A DNA stretch of 64,000 bases from assembly GCA_034432635.1 (NCBI GenBank), contig DAOUBK010000026.1, forward strand, positions 1-64,000, written 5' to 3'. The first letter of the stretch is position 1. Every line of letters begins with the position of its first letter. Shown here one piece after another: positions 35,517 through 45,206 of the stretch. A program made the translations under genes and the position numbers. This DNA comes from Roseiflexus sp034432635. Its GTDB lineage: Bacteria; Chloroflexota; Chloroflexia; Chloroflexales; Roseiflexaceae. A model generated the notes under the pieces. That model was given only the letters and a program-made list of their open reading frames with translations, was not told the origin of the DNA and did no database searches.

Positions 35517-37003
35517 TGATGGATCGACGCACGACACTCAATCCGGCTTCCCGTATAAGGCGGATGCCATTTCATCTGCGATTGGAGCTTTCCGAGCGCC
35601 GCTTGTTGCTGCGGGTTAGTGATCTGGCATTGACTGCGCTTGCTGTCTTCGGCGCGCTGTGGTTCTGGGCGCGTCTGGCGGATCGTGCGCTCGATGTTGG
35701 ACTGGTCTGGTCGCAGTTCAGTTGGGTGGCGTTGTTCGGCATCGGCTGGCCCCTTTGGTTGATGCTGGCGGATATGTACAATCTGCGTCTGGTCGCGCAC
35801 ATTGCTCCGAGTATGCGCCGGATTCTGCTTGGCGGTCTGGTGTTGTTGTTTGCGTATCTGGCGCTCTTTTTCGTGTCGTCACGCGCACCGGTTACCGGCG
35901 TGCTGGCGTTTATTGAAATTGGCGTGCCCCAACTGCGCCTGGCGCCTGTACTGGCGATTGTGCTGCTGGTTGGGGTGACTGTGATCTGGCGTCTGGCATA
36001 CATTCGTGTGCTGGGTGCGCCGCATGCGCGTCGTCGCTTGCTGATCCTGGGAACGGGTCAGGCGGGTTCGGCGCTCTCGCACGTCATTCTGAAGGGACAC
36101 ACCCCGTATTACGAGATCGTCGGGTTCGTTGATGATACCCCTCGTTCGCGCTGCGACTACATCGGCAGCGTACCGGTGCTTGGCGGCGTCGACCGCATCT
36201 GCGACGTTGTCTGGGAGCAGCGCATCGATGAGATTGTGATTGCCAGCAGCGATGTCAGCGGCGAACTGCTCCAGTTCTTGATCGACTGTTATGAACGCGG
36301 CGTTGCTGTGACGCCGATGCCGCTGCTGTACGAACGGTTGACCGGGAAGATCGCAGTGGAACATGTCGGCAATCAGTGGCATGTGGCGCTGCCGTTGCAA
36401 TCACGCCCGACACGCACTGCCGAGGCTTTATTGAAACGCCTGCTCGATCTGGTCGGCAGCCTGGTTCTGGTCGGGTTGCTGCTGGTTCTATTGCCGTTCA
36501 TTGCGCTTGCCATTCGCCTCGACACGCCCGGTCCCGTCCTGTACCGGCAACGGCGAGTCGGCTGGCGAGGACAACTCTTTACAATACTCAAGTTTCGCTC
36601 GATGGTTCAGGATGCCGAACCGGACGGTGAGGCGCAGTGGGCATCGAAGGACGACCCGCGCGTGACGCGCGTTGGGCGCTGGTTGCGGCGCACCCGTCTC
36701 GATGAACTACCACAGGCGCTGAATGTGCTGCGCGGTAACATGAGTCTGGTCGGTCCGCGCCCCGAACGACCGGAGTTCGTCGAGCAGTTGCAGCGCGTCA
36801 TTCCGTTCTATCGCGCACGTCTGGCGATTAAACCAGGTTTGACAGGGTGGGCGCAGATCAACTACGGCTATGGCGATGGCGTTGAAGCATCACTTGCCAA
36901 ACTTCAGTACGACCTCTACTATCTGAAGCATCAATCGTTCTGGTTCGATCTGCTCATTCTGGCGCGCACAGTCTACGTTGTGCTGAAGATGAAAGGTCAA
37001 TGA
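35513..37003 (+). CDS. Undecaprenyl-phosphate sugar phosphotransferase (WbaP/ExoY type)
   Basis: 496 residues. Five N-terminal membrane segments and a Rossmann-like central domain (RRRLLILGTGQAGSALSHVI) are followed by the catalytic bacterial sugar transferase domain: PGPVLYRQRRVGWRG, FTILKFRSMV, RRTRLDELPQALNVLRG, MSLVGPRPERPEFV and KPGLTGWAQINYG. It transfers a sugar phosphate to undecaprenyl phosphate and starts repeat-unit assembly. It is the committing step of this cluster. The ATG overlaps the preceding stop. Confidence 0.93.
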   Translation: MMMDRRTTLNPASRIRRMPFHLRLELSERRLLLRVSDLALTALAVFGALWFWARLADRALDVGLVWSQFSWVALFGIGWPLWLMLADMYNLRLVAHIAPSMRRILLGGLVLLFAYLALFFVSSRAPVTGVLAFIEIGVPQLRLAPVLAIVLLVGVTVIWRLAYIRVLGAPHARRRLLILGTGQAGSALSHVILKGHTPYYEIVGFVDDTPRSRCDYIGSVPVLGGVDRICDVVWEQRIDEIVIASSDVSGELLQFLIDCYERGVAVTPMPLLYERLTGKIAVEHVGNQWHVALPLQSRPTRTAEALLKRLLDLVGSLVLVGLLLVLLPFIALAIRLDTPGPVLYRQRRVGWRGQLFTILKFRSMVQDAEPDGEAQWASKDDPRVTRVGRWLRRTRLDELPQALNVLRGNMSLVGPRPERPEFVEQLQRVIPFYRARLAIKPGLTGWAQINYGYGDGVEASLAKLQYDLYYLKHQSFWFDLLILARTVYVVLKMKGQ

Positions 37004-37112
37004 AACCTTCAGGAGGGTCGGAGCACGCCCCTGAGAGCAGGTACGGTGCGGCTGGACAACAGACTGCATCGGTGCAGAGTAAGCCTCTCGGTGCTTCTGG
37101 CATCTCCTAGTA

Positions 37113-39803
37113 ATGACGAACCTTGCAGGAGCAAGTGGTTTCACATCTGCCATGCAGTCCGCATCAACGATAAACATGACTCACCCGCACCCGGAAACGC
37201 GCTTCCGGGTGGCGTCGGTGCAGCACATCGTGCTGGCGACGCTTCTGGCAGTCATCGTCTTCGGCGTAGGTCTGACATACGCACCGTATTCGTTGCACTT
37301 TGATGCAGCGGATTCAGCGGCAGCAAGGCATCTGATCGGGTTCAGCACCGCCGAGTCGAATGAGCGCGAACAGTACCGCTGGTCGGAACGGGGCGCCGCG
37401 GTGCGCCTCTTCGGTCTTACCCGGCGCCCTCTCATCATCGACCTGCGCATGACCTCGCCACGCCCCCTGAATGCTGCACCCGCCGAAACGCACCTGGCGC
37501 TCGGATCCTGGCGCAGTAATCCTTTTATGGTCGAAGGGGACTGGCGGCGCTACCGGCTACTGATTCCACCGCGCCCCGGCGCGCCTGATCTGCGTTTCGA
37601 GATGCGCACCTTTCGCCCGGTAAAAGAGAACGATAAGCGTCATCTGGGTGCCGCGTTCAGCCGTGTGGCAGTGCATCCCATCGATGGTCTTTCAGCGCCG
37701 GTTGGAGCAATGGCAACGCTTGGCCGGGTCCGCGTTCTGGTGATCCTGTTGCTGCCGGTTGCAGCATTCGTAGTCACAGCGCGAGTGGTTGGCGGAGTGA
37801 TCCCGTGGCTTGCCGTTTTGGCCGTTACCGGTCTTGTCACTATCGGCGCTGCGCGTCCGGTCGATACTGTTGCGCTCCTGCCCGACCTGTGGCTCATTCC
37901 GGTCGGAACCGCGGTAGGTGCAGGCATCTTCTGGGGAATCCGATCGTACCTGTCGTCGGTACTGGCAGTTCTGCGGGAAGTGCTGGCTTCGGATGCGGTA
38001 CGGCTCGCAGGTGTGCTAATCGTTGCCAGCGCGCAGGGGATCGTCTTTCTGGCGCTGGTTCCACCCTGGCAGCACTACGATGAACCGGCGCACTTCGAAT
38101 ATGCCTGGTTGCTGGCATTCCATCCATCCTGGCCCACGATAGGGACGGTCAATCCGGCAATTGCCTGGATCGGCGGTGAGGGACGCGCACTGTCGCACTT
38201 TCCGACATATCATCTACTGGTCAGTCTGCCGCTCCGACTCACCGGTGGGTGGACGGTCGTCGAACAACTCTACGTGGCTCGCAGCGTATCGCTTGTTCTG
38301 TTCGTGGTTACGGTCGCCATTCTTGGCGGCATTGCGCGCACCCTCTTCCATGAGGGGCATCACTTGCGCTGGTTGATGCCCCTCACGGCGGCGCTCATTC
38401 CCCCCTTTGCTGACATTATGACTGCAGTGAACAATGATGTCGGCGCGGTTCTGGGCTTTTCTCTCTTTCTGTGGGCAGTAGTCCGGATCTTCGTATCAGG
38501 ATGGAGCGTTCGTCGCGCAGCGTGGGTGATCGGGGCGGCGCTGCTTGCTGCGGCAATGAAGAATGTTGCGGTGGCGGCGATCCTCATTGCCCCGTCCGTC
38601 CTGATGATTGCGGTCGGTCTGCGTCGCCGGTGGCGCTGGAGACGCCTCATTGCAGCGCTGGTCGGCGCAGGAGTAGTGATCCTGGGCAGCGTACTTGTGT
38701 GGGGCGATCCTGCCAGGTGGTACCGCTACGGCGCGGTATCCAGCGATGGCGCAGCGCGCATGGCTGTTTCCGATGCGCCACATGGGCAACATGTGTTGCG
38801 ACTTACATCCGGCTTCTCTCTGTACGACGAGTTTTCCGGGCTGGCGACACCCGTCGCTTCCGCTGATATACCCCGGATTGCCGGTCAGACAATCACGATT
38901 GGCGCGTGGGTCTGGGCATCACACCCGGTTACGATTGCCGGACCGGGGGTTCTCTACAATGATGGGACTCGTCCTGTGGCGATGGCGACACCGGTTATCG
39001 AGGTGAATCCGACGCCGCGCTTTGTTGCGTGGACATTCGAAGCGCCGGAATCCCTGAGTTCGTTGCAGATTTTTATTCCTGCACCTCCGCCTGATGCCGA
39101 ACCTCCCGTCGTATTGTTCGTCGATGGCGTGGTGGCGGTGCAGGGTTCATTCTCCGCCGGTACGTCACCGGTCTTCGACCGTTTAGCGACCGGCGGTGTC
39201 TGGGACGGTCGTCCATTCGTCAATCTCGTGCGCAACGGCTCGGCAGAACAGGCGTGGCCGTATGTCCGTCCAGCCGTCGATAGAGCCGTCTGGCCCGTTG
39301 TTCGCCGCTCTCCGGCACGGATCGTCACATCGATCATCGATATCGGGCGCACTGGACCGGTTGTGGCGTTCAAGGTTGTGCCCGATCTGGTGTTTCGTTC
39401 GCTCGCTTCGTTTGGGTGGGGAGAAGTGATGCCGACGAGTCAGATCATGCGCCTGGCATTACCGCTGGTAGTGCTGGCGACGCTTGCAGGGTGCGTTCGT
39501 CTGGCTATGACGCGCGACGACCATTCACCGCGACGGATTGCGATCCTGCTGTTTCTAGGAATTGGCGCGCTCCTGTGGACGAATGCGGCACTGCGCATTC
39601 TCCCTGCGCTGATTGTCCAGCCGCCGCCTTTCCCGCGCTACGGCTTCCCCGCCATTGGTCCGCTGGCGCTGGTTCTTACCGCCGGATGGCTGGCGTGGTG
39701 GTCGCCCCAGCGCCGTATGACCGGCATTGCGACGCTGGTGCTTGGCCTGATCATGCTGAACGCGCTGGCATACGCAACGATATGGTGGCACTGGTATGTT
39801 TGA
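37113..39803 (+). CDS. Large polytopic membrane protein (DUF2142-like)
   Basis: 896 residues. One N-terminal helix is followed by an extracytoplasmic beta domain (about 60-190), then a bundle of about ten helices containing PPWQHYDEPAHFEYAWLLA. That acidic first-loop motif is typical of DUF2142 and related GT-C lipid-sugar glycosyltransferases. A second beta domain (about 530-700) interrupts the helices. A role in adding sugars or decorating surface glycans is likely from context, since it follows the phosphotransferase. The start is uncertain: no ribosome binding site precedes ATG 37113, and ATGs at 37155 and 37176 also fit. A heptanucleotide array follows the stop. Confidence 0.75.
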   Translation: MTNLAGASGFTSAMQSASTINMTHPHPETRFRVASVQHIVLATLLAVIVFGVGLTYAPYSLHFDAADSAAARHLIGFSTAESNEREQYRWSERGAAVRLFGLTRRPLIIDLRMTSPRPLNAAPAETHLALGSWRSNPFMVEGDWRRYRLLIPPRPGAPDLRFEMRTFRPVKENDKRHLGAAFSRVAVHPIDGLSAPVGAMATLGRVRVLVILLLPVAAFVVTARVVGGVIPWLAVLAVTGLVTIGAARPVDTVALLPDLWLIPVGTAVGAGIFWGIRSYLSSVLAVLREVLASDAVRLAGVLIVASAQGIVFLALVPPWQHYDEPAHFEYAWLLAFHPSWPTIGTVNPAIAWIGGEGRALSHFPTYHLLVSLPLRLTGGWTVVEQLYVARSVSLVLFVVTVAILGGIARTLFHEGHHLRWLMPLTAALIPPFADIMTAVNNDVGAVLGFSLFLWAVVRIFVSGWSVRRAAWVIGAALLAAAMKNVAVAAILIAPSVLMIAVGLRRRWRWRRLIAALVGAGVVILGSVLVWGDPARWYRYGAVSSDGAARMAVSDAPHGQHVLRLTSGFSLYDEFSGLATPVASADIPRIAGQTITIGAWVWASHPVTIAGPGVLYNDGTRPVAMATPVIEVNPTPRFVAWTFEAPESLSSLQIFIPAPPPDAEPPVVLFVDGVVAVQGSFSAGTSPVFDRLATGGVWDGRPFVNLVRNGSAEQAWPYVRPAVDRAVWPVVRRSPARIVTSIIDIGRTGPVVAFKVVPDLVFRSLASFGWGEVMPTSQIMRLALPLVVLATLAGCVRLAMTRDDHSPRRIAILLFLGIGALLWTNAALRILPALIVQPPPFPRYGFPAIGPLALVLTAGWLAWWSPQRRMTGIATLVLGLIMLNALAYATIWWHWYV

Positions 39804-39817
39804 AGGGCGCGAGATGA

Positions 39818-39895
39818 GGGTTGAAGGTTGGGGGTTGGACGTTTGAAGGCTGAACGTTGGGCGTGGAAGGTTGAACGTTGAACGTTCAACGTTGT
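39818..39895. repeat. Heptanucleotide array (ACGTTGA type), about 11 units
   Basis: Units drift from GGGTTGA and AGGTTGG to ACGTTGG, GCGTGGA and then perfect ACGTTGA copies, with one eight-base unit. The array begins 15 bases after the stop of the DUF2142 gene. The core is the complement of the TCAACGT heptads at 43679 and 49968. Confidence 0.85.
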
Positions 39896-40022
39896 CAGGT
39901 AGCGATGTTGCACACCTTGTCTCCAGACGCGCAAGGTTCAAGCCGTCGCATCGCACTGCTTCCCCCCGGCACACCAGTTGAAGGTAGAGACTTTGGTTCC
40001 TGGTTCTCAGTTCTCGCAGCCC

Positions 40023-41384
40023 CTACCTTCCAACCTCCGCAATCACCACCTGCAGCGACTCACCGATGATCGCCACAATCTGATCGATCTGTTCCTCTGT
40101 CGAGACCAGCGGTGGAGCGAGAAGGATCACATCGCCGAGTACGCGGGTAAACAAGCCGCGCTTCAGCATCTCCTGGTACACGCGCGCGCCGACATTCGCT
40201 TCCGCCGGGTAGGGCTGCTTCGTCGCTTTATTCGCCACCAGTTCGACGGCAGCCATCATCCCTTTGCCGCGCACATCACCCACCCCGTCGAGCGCATGCA
40301 GCGTCTTCAACCCACTCAGCAGGCGATCCCCCAAAATTGCCGCCCGCTCGACCAGCCCTTCCTCCTCGATAATCCGCAGATTGCGCAGTGCAACAGTGCA
40401 GCACGTCGGATGCCCGGAGTAGGTGTAGGCATGCATGTACCGTTTATCGGGCGGCGCGCTGTGAATCGCCTCGCGGATGCGGTCGGAGATGCCGATGCCA
40501 CCGAGAGGGACGTACCCGCTGGTGATCCCCTTGGCAAACTGCACAATATCCGGTTCGATGCCGTAGTGCTCGAGAGCAAACCAGCGACCGGTGCGCCCAA
40601 AACCGGTAATAACCTCGTCGGCGATCAGCAAAACCCCGTATTTGTCGCAGATCTCGCGGATGCGACCAAAATAATCGTCCTGCGGCACAATCACGCCGCC
40701 TGCGCCCTGCACTGGCTCGGCGATAAATGCGGCCACCGTTTCGGGACCTTCGCGTAAAATGGCTTCTTCGAGCAGATTGGCAGCAGCGATGCCGTTACTT
40801 ATTTCAGGGGTCGGGTTGACGAAGCGATACGGATAGGGCGACTCGATGTGCACAATCCCCGGCACGCGCGGCTCGAACATGGGCCAGTAGACCGGCAGAC
40901 CGGTTGCACTCATGGCAGCCATCGTCACGCCGTGGTAACCACGCATGCGCGCGATGAACTTGACCTTCTCGGGCCTGCCAGCCAGTTTCCAGTAGTAGCG
41001 TGCCGTCTTGAACGAGGTCTCGGTTGCCTCGGCGCCGCCGCTGGTAAAGAAGAAAGTGTTGATCGACGGGTACATCAACTGACTGAGACGCTCAGCCAGG
41101 TTGATGGCGGGCAGATTCGACGAGCCGGTGTAGGCGGAGCAGTACGCCAGGGTGGTCATCTGTTCGGCTGCCGCTTCTGCAAGTTCGCGTCGCCCATGCC
41201 CGACGTTCACATTCCACAGACCGCTTAACCCGTCGATATACTCGCGCCCCTCGATGTCGATCACAATCGCGCCATGTCCTCTTACCCAAATCTTCGGCGA
41301 CTGATGACCGCTGGGATGATACAGTGGATGCAACAGGTGTGCCAGATCACTCTGGATGCAATCAGCGACATCGATGGCGGTCAT
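40023..41384 (-). CDS. Class III aminotransferase (omega-transaminase)
   Basis: About 453 residues. FFFTSGGAEATETSFKTAR, RMRGYHGVTMAAMSATG, AFIAEPVQGAGGVIVP and LLIADEVITGFGRTG are class III hallmarks; the PLP lysine is in FAKGITSGYVPLGG. The enzyme moves amino groups from omega-amines or beta-amino acids to a keto acid; the substrate is not readable. ATG 41384 is chosen because GGGAGGAG lies a few bases before it, and the frame upstream is not conserved. It is transcribed divergently from the glycine-zipper gene. Confidence 0.9.
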   Translation of the reverse strand: MTAIDVADCIQSDLAHLLHPLYHPSGHQSPKIWVRGHGAIVIDIEGREYIDGLSGLWNVNVGHGRRELAEAAAEQMTTLAYCSAYTGSSNLPAINLAERLSQLMYPSINTFFFTSGGAEATETSFKTARYYWKLAGRPEKVKFIARMRGYHGVTMAAMSATGLPVYWPMFEPRVPGIVHIESPYPYRFVNPTPEISNGIAAANLLEEAILREGPETVAAFIAEPVQGAGGVIVPQDDYFGRIREICDKYGVLLIADEVITGFGRTGRWFALEHYGIEPDIVQFAKGITSGYVPLGGIGISDRIREAIHSAPPDKRYMHAYTYSGHPTCCTVALRNLRIIEEEGLVERAAILGDRLLSGLKTLHALDGVGDVRGKGMMAAVELVANKATKQPYPAEANVGARVYQEMLKRGLFTRVLGDVILLAPPLVSTEEQIDQIVAIIGESLQVVIAEVGR

Positions 41385-41711
41385 AACTCCTCCCGTACAA
41401 GAAACGTTACAGCAGTGCAGTACATCCAGAGCAATGATACCACAGGTACAACAGAACAGAGGATGATACAGTGAGACGGATGACCGTGGGAAATGCAACG
41501 ACCTGCCGCAATTGCCCATGGGAGAGTGCGTTTCTTCGATAGCAATGTCAGAGCAATATCAATAGAAGGCTTGCGTCTAAGCAGAATCTGCCTGTTCTGA
41601 TGATATATTGTATCGAAGATGGTAAACTTACCCTGCGTGCAGAGGGGGAATCGCTCTTACCCCGACATGCAGAAGTGGCTATACTGGATAACGAGTGAAA
41701 GGAGTACTGCG
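41385..41711. other. Divergent intergenic region
   Basis: 327 bases between the aminotransferase (leftward) and glycine-zipper protein (rightward) genes. TATACT at 41680-41685 lies 27 bases before the rightward ATG and is a candidate -10 with a weak upstream partner. GAAAGGAG (41697-41704) is the ribosome binding site of the rightward gene. No other gene is seen. Confidence 0.45.
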
Positions 41712-42299
41712 ATGGGTATATTCGACTTTCTCTTCGGACGCGAGCGACATCAGCAGCGTCCACCGGCTGCGACCGGATCGACGACGCGCCTGAGCGATGA
41801 GCAGGCGCTGGAGCGTTATCGCTATTTCCTGCGGACTGCGCCGCCTGATGCGATCGAGCAGGCATACACCGATGCATTTGCGCAACTGACGCCAGAACAG
41901 CGCGCATATGCACTGCGTGAATTGACAGCCTCGCTGCCGCCACACGAGCGCAGCACGACGCCACTCCAGGACGACCCGCAAACGCTGGCGCGTCTGGCAA
42001 CGCGCGCAGAACTGCGCGCGCCGGGCACAGTCGAGCGCCTGTTCAGTCGCAATGATGCACCCGCACCGCCACATCCGGTCAAGACGCCGGGTGGTATGGG
42101 CTTTGGCGGCGCCTTTGCCGGGACGTTGTTGGGCGCGATGATCGGCGGCGTGATCGGCAGCATGGCGGCGCAGGCGATCCTGGACGGGTTTGGCGCCGAA
42201 GAGATGATCGGCGACATGGGGATGGAGGACCTGACCAGCGGCTTCGAAGACTTTGGCGGCGATCTCAGCGCCGAGTTCGATACAGGCGACGGTTGGTAA
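41712..42299 (+). CDS. Glycine-zipper protein of unknown function
   Basis: 195 residues. An amphipathic start MGIFDFLFG is followed by a helical region (ALERYRYFLRTAPPDAIEQAY, then TPEQRAYALREL), a Pro-rich stretch and a Gly-rich hydrophobic hairpin FGGAFAGTLLGAMIGGVIGS (about 134-153). The tail is acidic (DLTSGFEDFGGD). The hydrophobic, glycine-spaced segment suggests insertion or association with membrane. GAAAGGAG seven bases before the ATG fixes the start. I know no assigned function. Confidence 0.7.
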   Translation: MGIFDFLFGRERHQQRPPAATGSTTRLSDEQALERYRYFLRTAPPDAIEQAYTDAFAQLTPEQRAYALRELTASLPPHERSTTPLQDDPQTLARLATRAELRAPGTVERLFSRNDAPAPPHPVKTPGGMGFGGAFAGTLLGAMIGGVIGSMAAQAILDGFGAEEMIGDMGMEDLTSGFEDFGGDLSAEFDTGDGW

Positions 42300-42336
42300 A
42301 ACGACGGCGAGCGCGGAGTGCAAATACACTTCGCGC

Positions 42337-43674
42337 TCACCAGACATCCCGCGCAATCAAATCGTCATACGTCTCGCGGCACTGGATGAGTCGCGCCGCA
42401 CCTTCGTAGACCAGCACAACCGCCGGTCGGGGCGCAAGATTGTAGGTGCTCGCCATGCTCAGCGTATACGCGCCGGCGACCGGAACCACCAGTATCTCGC
42501 CAACCCTGGCACGCGGCAGTATCAAGTCCTGGATCAAGACATCGCCGGATTCGCAGTAGCGACCGGCAATTGCCACACATTCCTCAACCGGATCACACAT
42601 CCGCTCCGCCAGTGCTGCAGTGTAGCGCGCGCCGTACAGCGCAGGACGAATGTTGTCCCCCATACCGCCATCGACATGGAGAAAGCGCATATGGGGAAGT
42701 GTCTTGGTTGCCACAATCGTGTAGAGTGCAACGCCAGCCCGCGCAATAATCGAGCGTCCCGGTTCGATCACCAGGCGCATGGGCGGTAATCTGCGGCGTT
42801 CGCATCCACGTACAAGCGCGTCGCTTAACAGCACTGCCCAGGCGTCGATGTCCGGCAGGGGTTGGTCGGCAGTGTACGGAACGCCGATCCCGCCACCGGC
42901 ATTTATCTCTTCGATCAGCATGCCAGAGCGGTCGCGCAGACGCGCTGCACTATCGAGCAACACCTCGATGAGTGCTGCATAGGGCGCCTGATCGAACAGT
43001 TGCGATCCCAGGTGAGCGTGCAGGCCGGTCAGGCGGATGCCAGACGCGGTGTGCAGTTTTTCAGCCGCGGTATCGAGCGCGTCGAGCGGCAAACCGAACT
43101 TCGATGTCGCGTGACCAGTCTGGATATGCGCATGCGTGTCGGCGACGATGTCGGGCGCAATGCGCAGTGCAACCAGCTGTGGCGGCGAACGATGCGCTGT
43201 CAGGTGTGTCAGCACATCAAGTTCGTCGAGGTTATCGACGATAATCTGTCCAATCCCGGCTGCCAGCGCCTGTTCCAGTTCGGTGCGAGTTTTGGCGTTA
43301 CCGTGCATATGAATGCGCTGCGGCGGGAATCCGGCGCGTAGCGCAACATACAGTTCACCGCCTGAAACCACATCCAGACCCAGCCCCTCACCGGCGATGA
43401 TCTGCGCAATTGCGACATTAAGTAGTGCTTTACTGGCGTAATGTACCGCAGTTGTACCGCGATAGTGGGTGGCGAATGCAGTGCGATAGATACGACATGC
43501 TGTGCGAATGGTCATTTCATCGAAAAGGTAGAGAGGTGTGCCATACTGCTGTGTCAGTGCCACCACATCGCACCCACCAACGAACAGGCGACCACTCTCA
43601 TCAACGGCGGTCGTCAGGGGCCAGAGATCGGCGTTGGGGGGAGTGTTCCGGTTTCGAGATGGAAGGTTCACCAT
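42337..43674 (-). CDS. lysA: Diaminopimelate decarboxylase
   Basis: About 445 residues. The PLP lysine (about 82) is in VHYASKALLN. GLGLDVVSGGELYVALRAG, GLHAHLGSQL, INAGGGIGVPY, VIEPGRSI, HVDGGMGDNIRPALYGA and the GRYCESGDVL block with its active-site Cys are LysA features. It makes lysine from meso-diaminopimelate. ATG 43674 is used; nine further codons upstream (from 43701) come from a heptanucleotide array and are probably not translated. It is on the same strand as the antiporter gene, and the array fills the gap. Confidence 0.93.
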   Translation of the reverse strand: MVNLPSRNRNTPPNADLWPLTTAVDESGRLFVGGCDVVALTQQYGTPLYLFDEMTIRTACRIYRTAFATHYRGTTAVHYASKALLNVAIAQIIAGEGLGLDVVSGGELYVALRAGFPPQRIHMHGNAKTRTELEQALAAGIGQIIVDNLDELDVLTHLTAHRSPPQLVALRIAPDIVADTHAHIQTGHATSKFGLPLDALDTAAEKLHTASGIRLTGLHAHLGSQLFDQAPYAALIEVLLDSAARLRDRSGMLIEEINAGGGIGVPYTADQPLPDIDAWAVLLSDALVRGCERRRLPPMRLVIEPGRSIIARAGVALYTIVATKTLPHMRFLHVDGGMGDNIRPALYGARYTAALAERMCDPVEECVAIAGRYCESGDVLIQDLILPRARVGEILVVPVAGAYTLSMASTYNLAPRPAVVLVYEGAARLIQCRETYDDLIARDVW

Positions 43675-43678
43675 ATTC

Positions 43679-43757
43679 GTTCCACGCTCAACGTTCAACA
43701 TTCACCGTTCACCGTTCACCGCCGTCACATTTCAACATTCACCGTTCACCGTTCGTC
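43679..43757. repeat. Heptanucleotide array (GTTCACC/GTTCAAC type)
   Basis: Units of GTTCAAC, ATTCACC and GTTCACC, with one nine-base interruption, fill the gap between lysA and the antiporter gene. The array runs over the antiporter stop codon (TCA 43746-43748, TGA on the minus strand). Confidence 0.85.
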
Positions 43758-45206
43758 ATCCAACACGCGCCGCACATCGTCGAGGGCGTTGCGTTCCGCC
43801 AGCAACAACACCCGATCTCCCGGTTCCAGAATTGTCGTGCCACCCGGCACCAGGCTATCGTCGTCGCGGTTGATCAGCACCACTAGCGCGCCACGCGGCA
43901 ATCCCAGTTCCATAATCGCCCGACCGCATGCCTGGGAGCCGGGTGCAACGGTCAACTCAACCAGTTGACTGCTGGCGCTGACCTGCGGAATGAACTCTTG
44001 CGGATAGTGGAACGTCGCCTGAGGACGCGGTTGCTGCACACCGAGCCAGCGCGCAACAGGCGCAATGGTGGTGCCCTGGATCAACACCGAGGTCAGGACG
44101 ATAAAAAAGACCAGATTGAACACCATGCTGGCGCGATCCAGCCCTGCCAGGAGGGGAAAGGTTGCCAGCACGATCGGCGCCGCGCCGCGCAACCCAGCCC
44201 AGGAAACCATCGCTTTGGCACGCCAGTCGTAACGGGTGAAGGCAAGCGACACAAAGACCGCTGCCGGACGCGCCACAAAAACCAGGAATGCGGACATAAG
44301 CAACCCCTCACCGATAATCGGAACGATCCGCGAGGGGTACACCAACAAACCCAGGACAAGGAACATAGCGATCTGCATGAGCCACGCCAGCCCGTCATAA
44401 AAACGGATGAGGCTCCGCTTGTGGGCAAAATCGCAGTTGCCAAGTACAATACCAGCGAGATAGACCGCAAGAAACCCGCTGCCGTTGATCAGCGCCGTAC
44501 CGCCATAGGTCAACAGTGCCAGCCCTAACGCCAGCGCCGGATACAACCCTTCCAGTTGCAGTTTCGCACGATTGATGATGATCGCCATCAACCGCCCCAT
44601 CGCATACCCGGCCACGCCGCCAACGGTCATTTGCAGCACGAACAGCGGCGCCAGGCTTGCCAGCGAGCGCGACGGGTCTGCCAGCACCATGGTCAGGCCA
44701 ATCGTCAGAAACACAGCAATCGGATCATTACTGCCCGATTCGAGTTCGATCAACCCTTCCAGATTGTCGCGCAGGTTGACATCCCGCGTGCGCATCACCG
44801 CAAAAACGGCGGCAGCATCAGTCGATGAGATGATCGCTCCGAGCAGAAATCCCTCCAGGAATGAGAACTGGAGCAGGAAATGCGCGGCGACGGCCACCAG
44901 CAATGCACTGATCAACACTCCCAGATTCGCTAGGATCAGTCCTGTCCACAATACCAGACGGATCATCTGCCAGTCGGTGCCCAACCCGCCGGAGAAGAGG
45001 ATCAGCACCAGCGCCAGCACTCCGACCGACTGCGCCAGCCAGGCGTCGTCGAAGTAGATGCCGAGTGGACCATCGGAACCAGCGAGCATCCCGATGATCA
45101 GGAAGAGCAGCGGCGCCGGCAACCCAAACCGGAGCGATGCTTTTCCAGCAATGATACTGAGGATCAGGAGAAATGCTGCGATCGTCAGGATGAGTTCAAG
45201 CGACAT
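43746..45206 (-). CDS. Cation/proton antiporter, NhaP2/CPA1 type with RCK-C domain
   Basis: About 486 residues with 12 or so helices. The transport core has the acidic pair in FLLGAIISSTDAAAVFAVMR and ELESGSNDPIAVFLTIG, where the two Asp residues bind the ion. SWAGLRGAAPIVLATFPLL is the conserved late helix. A C-terminal regulatory domain (about 400-486, LTVAPGSQACGRAIMELGL, LEPGDRVLLLAER) is RCK-C-like and may sense ions or nucleotides. It exchanges K+ or Na+ for protons at the inner membrane. ATG 45206 is chosen for CAGG upstream; ATG 45230 is possible. Confidence 0.88.
   Translation of the reverse strand: MSLELILTIAAFLLILSIIAGKASLRFGLPAPLLFLIIGMLAGSDGPLGIYFDDAWLAQSVGVLALVLILFSGGLGTDWQMIRLVLWTGLILANLGVLISALLVAVAAHFLLQFSFLEGFLLGAIISSTDAAAVFAVMRTRDVNLRDNLEGLIELESGSNDPIAVFLTIGLTMVLADPSRSLASLAPLFVLQMTVGGVAGYAMGRLMAIIINRAKLQLEGLYPALALGLALLTYGGTALINGSGFLAVYLAGIVLGNCDFAHKRSLIRFYDGLAWLMQIAMFLVLGLLVYPSRIVPIIGEGLLMSAFLVFVARPAAVFVSLAFTRYDWRAKAMVSWAGLRGAAPIVLATFPLLAGLDRASMVFNLVFFIVLTSVLIQGTTIAPVARWLGVQQPRPQATFHYPQEFIPQVSASSQLVELTVAPGSQACGRAIMELGLPRGALVVLINRDDDSLVPGGTTILEPGDRVLLLAERNALDDVRRVLDDER

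Noticed and set aside
43675..43701. Longer lysA start at 43701
   Set aside because: The extra codons come from heptanucleotide repeat sequence and no LysA has this extension.
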